64,000 nucleotides of DNA from Cordylochernes scorpioides (taxonomy: Eukaryota > Arthropoda > Arachnida > Pseudoscorpiones > Chernetidae), in assembly GCA_030710605.1 (NCBI GenBank), contig CP092870.1:54325921-54389920 (forward strand), in the 5' to 3' direction. Shown here one piece after another: positions 10,276 through 22,076 of this stretch. The position numbers and the translations under genes are program-made. Every line of letters begins with the position of its first letter. The stretch's first letter is position 1. A model generated the notes under the pieces. That model ran no database searches. It was given only the letters and a program-made list of their open reading frames with translations, and had not been told where the DNA came from.

Positions 10276-10567
10276 TTATAATATTTATACATATATACTA
10301 TATTCCTTTTCTCTCATACTCTATATAGAATTAATTTTTATACTATGAAGATTTACTCTATATAATATTGGGGAAATATAATTCTGTATTGTGTTTACCT
10401 TATAGATATATTCCATTTTGTAAGTAGAATTAACTTCTTGTTTTCTATATAGATTGATTTCGTGTTTAGTATGAGTATTGAATGTTTGAATTATGTGAAA
10501 TTTGATTTACTATTTATATTCAGTATACTTTGAGATATCTCATCGGTTCGTGCAAAAGCCTTTCCAG

Positions 10568-10728
10568 CAGTGTTGGGCAAATATTAATTAAAATGATTTA
10601 TTAAAGATTAACAATTAATTAATTGTTAATTGTATTCATACATAATTACACTTTTCTAATTAACAATTAATTAATTGTTAATTGCACTTCAATTTAATTG
10701 AAACATATTTTTTTAATGCCCAACACTG
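10568..10728. mobile_element. hAT-like MITE, copy 1
   Basis: 161 bp with ends CAGTGTTGGGCA and TGCCCAACACTG; the interior is made of palindromic TTAACAATTAATTAATTGTT blocks. Flanks CTTTCCAG/CATTTCAG may be a worn 8-bp duplication. Confidence 0.75.
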
Positions 10729-10880
10729 CATTTCAGTACCACTCTCTTCTCGAACATGCTGTCCGACAATTTGTGACTCTTTGGCAGATTTGTCATTGTC
10801 GCAAAAGATAAAAGGCGTTCAACTACAGCTGACGATGGTAAAGGTGTGTTGTATTAAATAAAAACACTTTTTATCTCAGG

Positions 10881-11106
10881 CAGTGTTGGGCAAATATTAA
10901 TTAAAATGATTTATTAAAGATTAACAATTGATTAATTGATTAATTGTTAAATGTAATTTTCACAATTAACAATTAATCAATTGTTAATTGTATTTTTACA
11001 ATTAACAATTAATTAATTGTTAATCGCACTTTTCTAATTAACAATTAATTAATTGTTAATTGCACTTCAATTTAATTGAAAAATAGTTTTTTAATGCCCA
11101 ACACTG
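10881..11106. mobile_element. hAT-like MITE, copy 2
   Basis: 226 bp with the same ends as 10568-10728 and one more internal palindrome block; 152 bp separates the two copies. Confidence 0.75.
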
Positions 11107-11547
11107 CTTTCCAGTGCTGAAAAAGAATGTTGTTATGAATTAACACCAAATAATAATTTAATCTGAACATTTCAATGCCCTGAGAGACCAAGCCATTTAT
11201 TTCGAACTATAGAATATGTAATGGAATTCTCCTGCTGCACATGACTGGTACTGAGCACGAGAGACAAGCACCAATTCTGTCCTCCCAAAGGAACAACAGT
11301 TTTTGATTTCCAGACTTAAGTCTAACAACTACGGACAATAAATTTCCAGAATGGTTGAAAGGTTTTCCTTACAGGAAAGAGAGCATAGAGGGAGCTCCTA
11401 TACTCTAGGCAGCACAGAACCCAACAACAGCCTACAGGTCCAAGGCATTTCCAGTGGCCTCACGTTCCTTCGTGCATAACTCCTCATTTTAGATATGCAG
11501 ATGACATTTTAATTTGCAATATATATCGCAAATTATACCAAGTTTTC

Positions 11548-11660
11548 TCCTGTAGAAGGGCGTTCGTGCTTGAAATCTAGAGAATAAAAATGTTTTGAAA
11601 AGACACTTTCCCTGGAGGAATGATTGATTTTACTCAATATTGATACAAGGGATTATTTTA
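11548..11660 (+). other. Hammerhead-like relic with tail repeat
   Basis: TCTCCTGTAGAAGGGCGTTC, GTGC, TTGAAATCTAGAG, then a tail CCTGGAGGAATGATTGATTT and CTCAATATTGATACAAGGGA that recurs at 48140-48170, 48535-48575 and 49000-49045. Confidence 0.35.
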
Positions 11661-11966
11661 TTGAATAGTTATATTGATTGACATCACACATGTTACTCAC
11701 TATATCTAGGCTATTTTTTCTTTTCAGATTGATATAAATTTATACAAATTTACAATAAAATTTCATTTCTAGTATCGACATACCGACCAGAGGTAATTCT
11801 TTCTTATTATTAGATTGTTCTTGGGTTGAAATGCATATTCTATCTTCTTCTTTCTTATCTTCACGAAATCATATTAGGGTATCAAACCTTTCGAGCTTTA
11901 GACTTTTGATGGTGTCTGCTAGGGATGAGTAGAGCTCATCAATGAATGAGTCAATACAGTCAATAA

Positions 11967-12126
11967 TTATGATGCATTAGCGCGCCATCTGTTAATAAAA
12001 TTATAAACTATTATAGACGCGTATGATTCCTTTGAAAATTAAACAACTTCTACTGCCCTTACAATTAAATTGTTTAATTTTCAAAGGAATCATACGCGTC
12101 TATAATAGTTTATAATTTTCATCACA
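11967..12126. mobile_element. Snapback MITE family K, copy 1
   Basis: Arms of about 60 bp (AAACTATTATAGACGCGTAT and complement) around a short centre. Flanked by TCAATAAT on both sides. The same host repeat without the insert is seen at 61080-61160, which supports insertion. Second copy at 33604-33760. Confidence 0.75.
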
Positions 12127-12489
12127 ATCAATAATGTGTTTTGTGGTTGCAGGTTGAGAAATGTACTTAGTTAATAGTGGCAAAACCTTGCAACCATTCT
12201 GGAAAATCATTGTCTGTAGATGACCACACTTAAGTCTGGAAATCAAAAACTGTTGTTCCTTTGGGAGGACACAATTGGTGCTTGACCCTCCTGATCTGTA
12301 CCAGTCATGTATAGCAGTAGAATTCTATTGCATATTCTAAAATTCAACATCAATTCTTGGTCTCTCAAGGCATTGTAACATTCAATGTAAAGTATTATTT
12401 GGTATTAACACATTGCAAGTTAATAAAAAACCTTTTCCTCAGCACTGAAAAGGCTTTTGCATGAACCTATGAGATATCTCGAAGTGGAC

Positions 12490-13050
12490 CGAGACGCGAT
12501 AATCTCTTTCTCAACAAGAATATATTTGCTTCTATATAAGATAGGTAAGATATTATAAGTTGTTGAGATAAATTGATCACACTCGCACTAATGCAAATCT
12601 TTATAAAATGGCTGATGTCACAATACATTTGTAGAAATATCTATTGCAAAATGAGAAGTTGAAATGAATTAATCATTATAGAGTTTTAAAAATGAAAAAA
12701 AAGAAGATAAATTAATAATCTATGTGGAAAGTGATGTTAGAACGTTTAATTTATCGACAAGATTGATTTTGTAATGAGGTATTTCTTGGTTGAGTTACAG
12801 ATAGTTGTCAGAGTTTAAAATATATTTAGTGTTAAATACTTACTAAATACTTTTACTACTTCTTAGATACTTTTTGTTATTATAGTATATAATTTTTAAA
12901 GTGTGTAAAAATACTTTTAGAGTTTATAAATATTTTAAAAATTTTAAGGGGATTGATAAAATGAGGGAAGAAGTGCTCAACTCTACAGTCAACGGCTGAT
13001 TGCTCCCCCTTCCCTCTAAATTGCTTTTCCTCCTCACTCATGTACATATA
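12490..13050. other. Intron sequence without recognised feature
   Basis: AT-rich sequence with no convincing exon, repeat match within the window, or RNA gene. Confidence 0.4.
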
Positions 13051-14022
13051 CAGTGGTACCTCGACATACGAGCGCCCCAACATACGAGTTTTTCGAGATA
13101 CGAGCCGACGAGCAAGTGATTTTTTGCTTTTAGTTACGAGCGAAATTCGAGATACGAGTTCGGTCGGTTCGGTAGTAACACGCAGTCGCGCCATCACGAT
13201 CAGTTAGCAGCGTGCTTCCGCTGTGATAAGTTGTGTTTTGTGTTGTGTTTACATTTACAGTTTTAGTTCATTTATTTTTATAACCATGGATCGGAAGAAA
13301 GTTTGTTAAAAGTCAAGTGCTAAGAAAAAGATGATGAGTATTGAATTAAAACGTGAAATAATAGAAAAACATGAGCAAGGTGTTCGAGTTGTTGACTTGT
13401 CGAGGCAGTATGGCCGTAGTACGTCCATGATATGTTCTGTGCTTAAACGGAAGGAGTCGATAAAGAGTGTAACGCCGGCTAAGGGCCTTACGATGGTTAC
13501 ATTGGTTTTGAGGAGTCAGAGGAGGAGGTTATTTCTACAAGTGAGATAAAGGAGATCTTAGGAATGTGGGAGAGAGTTTCACAGTTCGTGGAAAAAAAAA
13601 CACCCAGAAAAAGTTGCAACAGGTCGTGCATCTGACCTTTTTAATGACACTTGCCTAACTCATTTCCGGAACATTCTGAGAGGGAGGAAGAAACAAACCT
13701 CCTTGGACATGTTTTTTTCTAAACGGCCTACAGGTGAGAGCGAGAAAAATGTAGCGAAAAAGGCAAAGACCAGTGAGGATATCTAATTTATTTCTTTACA
13801 TTCTCTTTTTTGTTTTTGTGTAATAAATATTTGATATTTATAAATACGTTTTTATTATTTAAAACCACGTAACAAAAATAACTGGGGTGATATTTTGGAG
13901 GTTGGAGCGGATTAATGGTAGTTCAATTGTTTTGTATGGGGAAATTTGCTTCGAGATACGAGTAATTCAAGATACGAGCAAGGTTGCGGAACGAATTAAA
14001 CTCGTATGTCGAGGTACCACTG
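13051..14022 (+). mobile_element. Tigger/pogo-like transposon, internally deleted
   Basis: 972 bp between TA dinucleotides with ends CAGTGGTACCTCGACATACG and the complement. Subterminal blocks repeat the phrase GAGATACGAG. It keeps the two ends of a transposase gene. Confidence 0.9.
13331..13783 (+). pseudogene. Tigger-type transposase remnant
   Basis: The first 50 codons from 13331 read IELKREIIEKHEQGVRVVDL then SRQYGRSTSMICSVLKRKE, a CENP-B/pogo helix-turn-helix. After a shift, the C-terminal tail (SLDMFFSKRPTGESEKN) ends at TAA near 13783. The catalytic middle is absent. Confidence 0.8.
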
Positions 14023-14217
14023 TATAACCTTTTAGGGGAATCCCCTTGTAAGATAATAGTGTAAAATACTTTTAAAGTTGAAAATATTTCTTAATATTTA
14101 ACTGAGTTACGAAAATTGAATGAATATAATTTCAGACGATAAAGATAATAAATTATAGCAAGCCTAAGAGAAAATGAAATTATAAAGTCATAAGTAAATA
14201 ACTGAGTGAAACTTTAC

Positions 14218-14395
14218 CTTTAATCATATGGTCCATGTCTCTACGATCTTCAAAGAAATTGAGGTTGACGACAGGGTCATCATAGGGATTAGGTGATTTC
14301 AGGGTGAGATTGCCTTTGGAATATGGATGAAGAAGAACAGGGACGACTAGGAATCCTTCCACTCCACTACGTGGCTCATAGGTCGTTTGATAAGT
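14218..14395 (-). CDS. GMC oxidoreductase exon 10
   Basis: Acceptor CTATGTTACAG, 178 nt, donor GTAAAGTT. Encodes residues 428-486 with VVPVLLHPYSKGNLTLKS, NPYDDPVVNLNFFED and RRDMDHMIKG, matching the family LxPxSxGxIxLxSxxPxDxPxIxPNYF run. Ends with one base of residue 487. Confidence 0.92.
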
Positions 14396-14462
14396 CTGTA
14401 ACATAGGGAGACATGTGAAAAATAACAGGAAAATAAATAAATAAAAAGGTCTGGTGTTAATA

Positions 14463-15146
14463 TCTATATATATAAAAATGAATGTTTGTATGTTTGTTTG
14501 TCTGTTTGTCTGTTTGTTTGTTTGTCTGTATGACTCCTATACAAATTCGCAGTAGTTCACTAATACAAACCAAAATTTCCATACATAGGTAAAAAATAAC
14601 GAGGATGACGATAGGCTATTTTAAAATATATATAAATCATTTATTAAAACTATATATTCAAATTATTCAACTTAGCTCACGAGCAGCGCCCTCTAGAACA
14701 CTCAGGCGGGCGACGGCGCCGCGCGACGATTGGCTGCCGGCGCAGCACGTGACTTCCCTGCCCCCTGCCCCCCCCCCCCCCCCGCAGAGTAAATGAGATC
14801 TCCCGGCGCGGGGCGCTTCCGGTTGGACAGTTGCGCGGGGGCAGAGTGACCTCGCGGGTGCCCTCCGGAAACTACGTCGTGTAATATTAATCGTGTAAAC
14901 CCGGGCGTTGCCCGGGTCATTCGTCTACAAATTCGCAGTAGTTCACTAATTCAAACCAAAATTTCCATACATAGGTAAAATAATACTGGAAAGACGATAG
15001 GCTATTTTAAAAATTTTGCTGTATCATGTTTGATTATCAGATACAAAATTATATCGGAAAAAATATTCCAAAAAACAGAGACCACGGGCGAAACAGGGTA
15101 CATTTAATAGGGTAAAACCCGGGCGTTGCCCGGGTCATTCGTCTAG
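14463..15146 (+). mobile_element. Helitron, non-autonomous
   Basis: Begins TCTATATATATAAAAATGAA and (TTTG)n, ends with the hairpin ACCCGGGCGTTGCCCGGGTC, ATTCGT and CTAG at 15143-15146. A second, incomplete 3' hairpin at 14898-14925 and a repeated block CAAATTCGCAGTAGTTCACT (14539 and 14928) show a partial tandem. A GC-rich part with C16 is at 14769-14784. Confidence 0.75.
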
Positions 15147-15154
15147 TTAAAAAT

Positions 15155-15605
15155 AAAGAAGGCATATCCCGACCAGGAGCACATCTGCTTTTAAGATGGC
15201 AGAGCGTCATCTAGTGGAACAGAAATCAACTAAACCTTGATTTAACCTGTTCCCTGATATTTGGCCAGACCATTTTCTTGATAAATCATGAAAGCCATCC
15301 ACGAACATGTTTCGCGCTGTTGGCGCATATCAGCGTGGAGTAGGCTTATTTTTAATATCAACACCTGACCCACTTATTTTATTTTTTTTTATATTGTTTT
15401 TTCGTATGTTAAACGTATTTACACAAGTTTGGCCTTAAATACCCATTTTTTAGTTTCTCAAGAAGCCTCTGGGACCAAAATTCTTTTTGGCCAAATATTA
15501 GGGTACAGGCTAAATTAATGATTAGTTGATTTCTGTTCCACCAGAAGGTGCTCTGCCTTCTGAAAAGCACACGTGCTCCTGGTCAGGATATGCTTACTTT
15601 GTTTT
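15155..15605. repeat. Family S foldback, complete
   Basis: Arms of about 130 bp (GGCATATCCCGACCAGGAGC; TTGATTTAACCTGTTCCCTG; complements at 15480-15600) around a 190-bp centre. Other members: 7386, 22553, 34465 (single arms) and 43055-43335. Confidence 0.7.
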
Positions 15606-15661
15606 TAATATATATATATTATATAAACTTAATATATATATACCTTTTAATATTTATTATA

Positions 15662-17016
15662 CTAGCGGATATACCCGGCTTCGCCCGGGTTTTATCCGAG
15701 GGAAAGTTTGCCTAACTAATATTATTGATAATAATATTCCGGAACATAATATTATGATTTTAATGATAATAATATTCCGGAACACACATAATATTATGAT
15801 ATTAATTATAATAATATTCCGGTTTTTACCCGAGTAAAGGTTTGTCTAACGAACATTTGTTAAAACAATTCTAGAAAACATCCAATCCCTTATGAATCTA
15901 TACTTGCCAAGATAACTTTATGTTTGATTATCTGCTCCACCTAGCTGTACCCATTCAAACGTTGCTGTCTTTGAACAAAAAGGCAGTTTTAATACCTAAA
16001 TAATAATTCATTAATGATCAAATGTATACAATACATCAAAATGAAAATTAACAATAAAATTATCCCTACAAAAATGTCATTTGTATATAACATATGTAAA
16101 AAATAATAGATATATTCTGATAATTTGAAACTCGTAAATTTGAATCTCTCGATAAAGTGAACATTTTTTCCCGGTCCCTTGAAAAATACTCGATAAGTTG
16201 AATAAAAGCAATATTAATTGGTTCCCTCGGTATTTGGAAGTTAAAGGAATAGTATCTTGCTTTGGAATTGTATCATTATTCTTGTCTCAAATAAATTGCC
16301 GTGTCATCCTGAATATTGTCTTTCCTAATTTTCTACATTACAAAATCATCATTTTATCTATTCTCCCAATATATATGTTGTAGATAGATGATAAAACTAA
16401 CTTTGACTTGTGCGCAATTAATAGTTAGAAAATCTCACTTTTGATAAATAATCTTTAAGATAATAAACTTATAAAAAAATAATAGATATATTTGGATAAT
16501 TTGAAACTCGTCAATTTTAATCTCTCGATAAAGTGAATATTTTTTCCCGGTCCCTTGAAAAATACTCGATAAGTTGAATAAAATCAATATTAATTGGTTC
16601 CTTCGGTAATTGGAAGTTAAAGGAATTGTATATTACCTTGGGATTGTATCATTATTCTTGTCTCAAATAAATTGCCGTGTCATCCTGAATTTTGTCTTTC
16701 CTAATTTTCTACATTACAGAATCATCATTTGATCTATTCTCCCAATATATATGTTGTATATAAATGATAAAACTAACCTTGACTTGTGCGCAATTAATAG
16801 GTAGAAAATCTTACTTTTGATAAATAATCATCATCATTTATTTAAATCTACAAATCTGAAAATAACTCTAAGGATATTCAAGAAATTCAAGAAATTATTT
16901 TTCAAATACCTTCCCAGGGATATACCTAATAATATCCCAATATTTAACGGCGATTGGATGTATGGTTTTTGAATCTATAGAGTACAGACAGACAAACATT
17001 CAATTTTATATATATC
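15662..17016 (-). mobile_element. Helitron, minus strand
   Basis: Plus strand opens CTAGCGGATATACCCGGCTT, the complement of the Helitron hairpin plus CTAG, and ends near 17016 with CAGACAGACAAACATTCAAT, the complement of the 5' end. The interior contains a direct duplication of about 370 bp (16120-16480 and 16488-16850) that includes GATAAGTTGAATAAAAGCAA. Confidence 0.75.
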
Positions 17017-17054
17017 TTATATAAAGAAAAGAGATTTGATTTTCTGCTTGAATT

Positions 17055-17400
17055 TAGATTATGTTGGGGATTATTCCATGGTAATGCAGTCGTGGTTAAA
17101 ATCTTGAAATAAAAAATAATAATGGTTTTGATCAGAGGTTGCTTTAATTGAGCTTATGAGATATATAAAAACATAATTTGATAAAAGTACTGCCTGTCTT
17201 AAGGCGTAGGAATAAAAAAGAAAAGCTTATTTACATAATGTACAAAGATTAGAGCCGACCAACGGAGAAGAACAACAACGAATTTTTATAGTGGAAGAGT
17301 GACCTCTGGCGGTCGATTTAAACAGAGTATTTGAATCTAATAATATAATTTTAAAATAAAATAATATTTTTATATAACATTTTAAAATAAAATATTTCAA
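17055..17400 (-). repeat. Interspersed LTR-like repeat, copy 2
   Basis: Reverse complement of 260-585, sharing GACCTCTGGCGGTCGATTTA and the TATA-like and AATAAA-like stretches. Confidence 0.4.
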
Positions 17401-17420
17401 TATAACATATATATAGATAA

Positions 17421-17878
17421 TTTTAAAAATAAGGCCTATTTTGGATTTAAATACGATTATTTATTTACCGATATTTCGATGGATCAATCTTCCATCTTTT
17501 ACGAGGTGTTTTGCAGTGAAGCACGCAGCAGGTCGCGCGCCCCAGGTGAGCCACTAGACGTCTTCTAAGATTTATTTCACAGTTATTTCAATTTTTATGA
17601 AACTTTATTTGTTTAATTAATTCGATATCTCTTAATTTTCAATAGTCATTTACATATATCACTTTTTTATTTTGATTATATTTACTCTGTTTAGATTGTA
17701 TATATTAGATGGTTTATCTCCCAATAAGCTTAGAAGACGTCTAGTGGCTCACCTGGGGCGTGCGACCTGCTGCGTGCTTAACTGCAAAACACCTCGTAAA
17801 AGATGGAAGATTGATCCATCGAAATATCGGTAAATAAATAATCGTATTTAAATCCAAAATAGGCCTTATTTTTAAAAT
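17421..17878. repeat. Long foldback element
   Basis: Two arms of about 145 bp (AATAAGGCCTATTTTGGATT ... GACGTCTTCTAAG and complement) enclose 160 bp. The inner arm is GC-rich (AGCACGCAGCAGGTCGCGCG). Each arm contains GATGGAAGATTGATCCATCG then AAATATCGG, a stem followed by GAAA, like family N. 17880-18225 is AT-rich without recognised content. Confidence 0.75.
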
Positions 17879-18224
17879 ATAAATGTATTATGGATTGCTC
17901 TATATTCAGAATATATATAGATAAATAGATATATAACCTTTAACTAGTTCTCATGAAATTAAATTAAATGGTCTGTGAAGACAACAAATAAATAACAAAA
18001 AAATATCACGGATTCCCAAAGTTTAGTATAAGTATTTTTACATTATTTTTTCATTAAACTCGATTACTTTTATATTTTTGTGTTACAAACGATCATCTTT
18101 ATTAGTCTTAGTCAAGGTTTTGAGAAATAATAAGTTAATTCAAATCAATTATTTAATATAATTAGGAATCTAATATTATAAAAAAATACCTGTCACCTTT
18201 CTTATGAGAAGATCCGAAGTAAAG

Positions 18225-18566
18225 AGAGGGAAAGAAAAGTGAAAATGAAAAATTACTATGACAAGAGTCACGGTACGAAAGACCTGGACAAACTGGAAAT
18301 TGGAGATTTAGTCTGGATTGTGGATCTGAGAACGTGGGGAAACATAAGGAAGAAAGCACCTACACCTCGATCCTATTTTATAGACTACCCAAGGTGTTTT
18401 TCGGCGTAACCGTTTCCATATAAGAAAAGGATATCAAAGGACGTATCCGTTAACAGCCGAAGAAATACCCGACAAGGAGCCTGTTCCTGAAATTAAACCT
18501 GTCCCTAAGGTGGAACCTGTACCTATGGAAGAATCTGTCCCTGTGGTGCAACCTTTACCTCAGTAG
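18225..18566 (+). pseudogene. Ty3/gypsy pol C-terminal fragment
   Basis: Frame 1 reads KNYYDKSHGTKDLDKLEIGD followed by LVWI, the end-of-integrase segment of gypsy polyproteins. One frameshift near 18395 leads to RNRFHIRKGYQRTYPL and a tail of PVP repeats up to TAG at 18564-18566. The rest of pol is absent upstream. Confidence 0.75.
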
Positions 18567-19035
18567 TGTAGTGTAGAATTTTTTTTTGCTTATCCCTAGT
18601 ACATGTGGTACAGGCCATTATAATCATGGTGGGTAGAAGTAGGCGACAGCTTTTACTGTAAGTGCACCACATGTCTACACATGTGAAAAGCAGTTAGACT
18701 TTGCACTTACAAATGTGCCAGAGCCCCGTTTGATTATCTGCACTCGCTGGCGGGTTTGGACTTTGCAAGAATTGGGGGCCATTAGAGCATTTTTTTAATC
18801 AGAAAAAAATTGCCCAATGCGGGAATCGAACCCGGGTTGTAGCGGTCGAAAATCAACGGTTTAGACCATCCTTCCACCGACCCCCTTGTAGAGTAGAGTG
18901 GTGTAGTGTAGTGTATAGTAGATTGTGACTCGTGGCTTGAGGAAAGTACACCGCTTGCTAATTAAATAAAGAAACATTTTTACAAGTATTTAAAGACTCA
19001 ACGTCTAAGTTTATTCGGGGTATATCACCGTAACA
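18567..19035 (+). repeat. Probable gypsy 3' LTR interrupted by a SINE
   Basis: Follows the pol stop directly, starts TGTAGTGTAG, has AATAAA at 18964 and may end at ACCGTAACA near 19035. No second LTR is available for comparison. Confidence 0.4.
18579..18884 (-). mobile_element. tRNA-derived SINE, near full length
   Basis: Minus strand: tRNA-like head GGGGTCGGTGGAAGGATGGT with B box GGTTCGATTCC, body with a CACATGT palindrome region, 3' end CCACCATGATTATAATGGCC and a 9-nt A tail. GTAGTGTAG/GTAGAGTAG flanks suggest a target duplication in the LTR. Confidence 0.85.
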
Positions 19036-19069
19036 ATTATGATATCTATGGAATACACATGTCACTCAC

Positions 19070-19227
19070 CTTTTCAGAAATGCTGAATATATTTGAAGCC
19101 AGTTTCCCCAATAAATGTGGTGGTCCAGCCATGGTGAAGTCAGCCGTTATGTACTCAGTGTCCGGGTCAGGTCCGCTGATGTTGACGAAGCCCAGCATTT
19201 CTATGAAGGAGGGGACACTGGTATATC
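19070..19227 (-). CDS. GMC oxidoreductase exon 9
   Basis: Acceptor TTATGGATTTCCAG, 158 nt, donor GTGAGTGA. Completes Gly375 and encodes YTSVPSFIEMLGFVN then ISGPDPDTEYITADF, the substrate-domain region that follows the lid in this family. Phase 0 end. Confidence 0.85.
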
Positions 19228-19284
19228 CTGGAAATCCATAACATCAGCATTGTTTGTCTTTCAGATCATCCTTAAGAATATATT

Positions 19285-20100
19285 TATACCGACAAATAAT
19301 AAATCCAATGTATTGGCCCTGTATAAGTTTTACAGGACTGCGTAAGATAATGAACACTGAGCTAAGTGGACCGTGTGCAAATGGATATTTAATAAACGAT
19401 GTTGTTGTTGTCGTGTCCAATAAAGAGCCTCAGATGTCCCCATACATCTCTATCACAGCGGTCGCAATGTCCACTATCTTGAGTGTGTAAAGCTGCTGTT
19501 CTGGGTCAATTTTCTGTTGTGGTCGTGTCCAATGAAGAGCCTCAGATGTCCTCATACATCTCTATCACAGCAGTCGCAAGGTTCTTGGGTGTGTAAAACT
19601 GCTGTTCTGGGTCAATTTTCCGTTGTTGTCGTGTCCAATGAAGAGCTTCAGATGTCTCCATACATCTCTATCACAGTAGTCGTAATGTCCACTATCTTGG
19701 GTGTGTAAAGTTGCTGTTCTGGGTTGAATTTTTGTTGTTGTCGTTTCCAATGAAAAGCCTCAAATGTCCCCATGCATCTCTATCACAGAATTCGCAATGT
19801 CCTCTTTCTTGGGTGTGTAAATCTGCTGTTCTGGGTCCATGTCAATTTTCTGCAAGGCTGTGACCATTGCTGGGAATTAGAATATGTAGGTAGGTGTTAG
19901 TTCCAAAGCAGGACAGTTGTTGCATGTCCTATAGGTTCTTGTGCCATCGGGATGTATTGTAATTTTTTGTAGTGTTTTGTTTTGGGTCTTGTTATAGCGA
20001 ACGATCAGCTGTAAGTATCGCATCTTTTATAAGCAATTATACACCTGGGCGAATCCTGTGTAGGGCATAGGTTCCCAATAAAAGGCTTGCTGCTATTTAT
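19285..20100 (+). repeat. LINE-type 3' end with embedded 106-bp satellite units
   Basis: ATCCAATGTATTGGCCCTGT at 19301 and CAATAAAAGGCTTGCTGCT at 20077 match the two ends of the simpler copies at 33250-33475 and 37140-37335. Between them are four units of the 106-bp satellite (CATCTCTATCACAGCAGTCG), then GCATGTCCTATAGGTTCTTG. Confidence 0.6.
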
Positions 20101-20765
20101 ATTTCTACAAAGGATAGTTAACCAAATAATAAATAGAGTCGAGAAATTTCAAATAACGTCAAATGTTTCTGAAGTGTATTTTAACGGAGAGGCAACCTTT
20201 TCCTTTATAGATCTATTCCTCCCGTCAAAATTCCCATCTATATTTTGGCCTTAGGGGCCTAGCCACTTTACCAGCTAAACAACTCTTTTGTGGATTGTGA
20301 AGATTCCATTGGATCTCTTGTGGATACCATGGAATCAAGTCCGAATGGGGCTAACGAGGGCCATTAGCCCGAAACCATGGTCTCTAGATGGACACTTATC
20401 AGTTTTCCAAAACTGTTGTTGTGGCTTTGTCATCGACTCGATGCCGCTAGTTTGTGGCGACGGTCAATAGATGACATCTAGGTTTGACCTTTATTTTGAC
20501 GTGAGGTGTGACCTTTGCTTTTATAATTCAAAGAGCTTCAAAATAATATATAATAGAGCCATTTTTGTTTCGAAAATATATAATTCAGACTATTCCTAAT
20601 GGGGCATTTCTTATCACAACAACGGTATTTTAATGATAAATTTTATAAGAGAAATGTGTAGAGAGAAATATAATACTATTAGATCTCAATATAAAACATT
20701 CAGATGAGGAAAGCGAAGACTAGAACGAGGCTAATTCTAACTCTCAGTGATCCGCTAACCTATGC
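20100..20765. other. Intron 8 sequence, unassigned
   Basis: Moderately GC-rich around 20240-20500 but without a convincing exon or repeat match. Confidence 0.35.
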
Positions 20766-21195
20766 ACGGTGGATTCTGTGGCCACTGGACATGTGTCGGA
20801 CCTGGTGGCAGTTGTTGAGTTCTGTGCTGCCTGGAGTATAGAAGTTCCATCTATGCTTCCTTCCTGTGGTGAATCTGTATAAGACCGGTGATCTTAATAA
20901 AGCTGTATGTGTGCATTCTGTTTTAACGTCGGACCTGGAGGCTGATTTTGTGTTCTGTGCTGCCTGGAGTATAGAAGCTTCATCTATACTTCCTTCCTGT
21001 GGTGAATCTGTATAAGACTGGTGGTCTTAATAAAGCTCTATGTGTATATTCTGATATAACCTCGCGGACCTGGAGGCTGTTGTTGGGTTCTGTGCTGCCT
21101 GGAGTATAGGAGCTCCATTTATGCTTCCTTCCTGTGGTGAATCTGTATAAGACCGGTGATCTTGATAAAGCTGTATGTGTGTGTGTGTGCAAAAA
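20765..21195 (+). repeat. 134-bp tandem repeat family
   Basis: Three units with CCTTCCTGTGGTGAATCTGT, ATAAGACCGGTGATCTTAAT and GTTCTGTGCTGCCTGGAGTA. Related arrays: 44895-45260 (inverted) and 45940-46360; a fragment is at 11378-11445. Confidence 0.85.
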
Positions 21196-21204
21196 TAAAT
21201 ATAT

Positions 21205-21870
21205 GTAGTATATTTTAAATTGTGATATAATAACACTGTTAGTATATTTCACATATCTTCTGATTAGTTAAGTTAGAGTCAATACTTTAAAAGATCATGC
21301 CCTCCTATTATAATGTACACTGCTCCTATTTACTACCACCCCCCATGTGTTATGTATGATATACTGTATCTTTATTGATATAACCTGTGTCATCCTTATT
21401 TGTATTTAACTTAAAATGATGACGTCAAAATCAAAACAGCAAAACAGTGGGTCTGGGAGACAGCTGCGAGGCAGAGGGGAAGGACATAGCCGACGCCCGG
21501 ATGAGGCCCCCTTCCGGAGCATTTTATAGGCAATCGCGCCCCTGTGTAAACAGAACAGTTTTGGCTCATTCAGTATGTGATACAGGGTGTCCATCTACGC
21601 AGGCCGTTTATGGCTCTCTCTTTCCATGCTTGGTGTTAGGCATCCAGGTTTGTGTCATGGCCTCCACCTCTGTCCCGTGGGCTATCTCCGAACACTCTCG
21701 ATGCTAACATCTAGCCCTGCCTCTGCTTCTTGCTTTTCGCGTGTGAGAAGAACCTTAACACTCGCCTCACGAGCGACTGCCAGTTTATTCACACCTCGGG
21801 TTACTTGGGGATTCAACAGTACACCCAGTCGACAGGATCGTTTTTAAAACACGACATATATATATCAACA
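21205..21870 (+). repeat. R700 interspersed repeat, copy 1
   Basis: About 650 bp including TGTCATGGCCTCCACCTCTG and GCCCTGCCTCTGCTTCTTGC. Inverted copies at 27975-28575 and 30140-31120 share the whole order of blocks. The element is unclassified; it shows no coding capacity beyond short frames. Confidence 0.65.
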
Positions 21871-21882
21871 TTCTTTATATAT

Positions 21883-22076
21883 AGCAAAATAAAACGGCGA
21901 TTGAAGAGAATTTTTTTATACGAAGTTTATTAGCAAGCTTTCGGACGCATGCGTCCTTCTACAGGCTTCACAATGCTTTACAAGCATGTCATTGTAAAGC
22001 CAGTAGAAGGACGTCCGAAAGCTGGCTAATAAACTTCGTATAAAACACTCCTCTTCAATCGCCGTTTTATTTTGCT
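21883..22076. repeat. Foldback with hammerhead-like arms
   Basis: Arms of about 85 bp (AAAATAAAACGGCGATTGAA ... TTTCGGACGCATGCGTCCTT) in inverted order. Each arm holds the order TAGAAGGACG..CGTCC-GAAAGC, the hammerhead-like layout. Confidence 0.65.

Larger units (their letters stand above)
10525..12490. repeat. Large imperfect foldback element
   Basis: GAGATATCTCATCGGTTCGT at 10532 onward and 11110-11390 recur inverted at 12190-12490 (for example GAAATCAAAAACTGTTGTTC). Arms are about 300 bp apart from inserted MITEs. The middle has a hammerhead-like relic (11548-11595) and a repeat hit by a snapback MITE (11967). Confidence 0.6.

Noticed and set aside
14605..14796. Proline-rich open frame
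   Set aside because: It runs through the poly(C) tract and GC-rich part of a Helitron and has no other coding sign.
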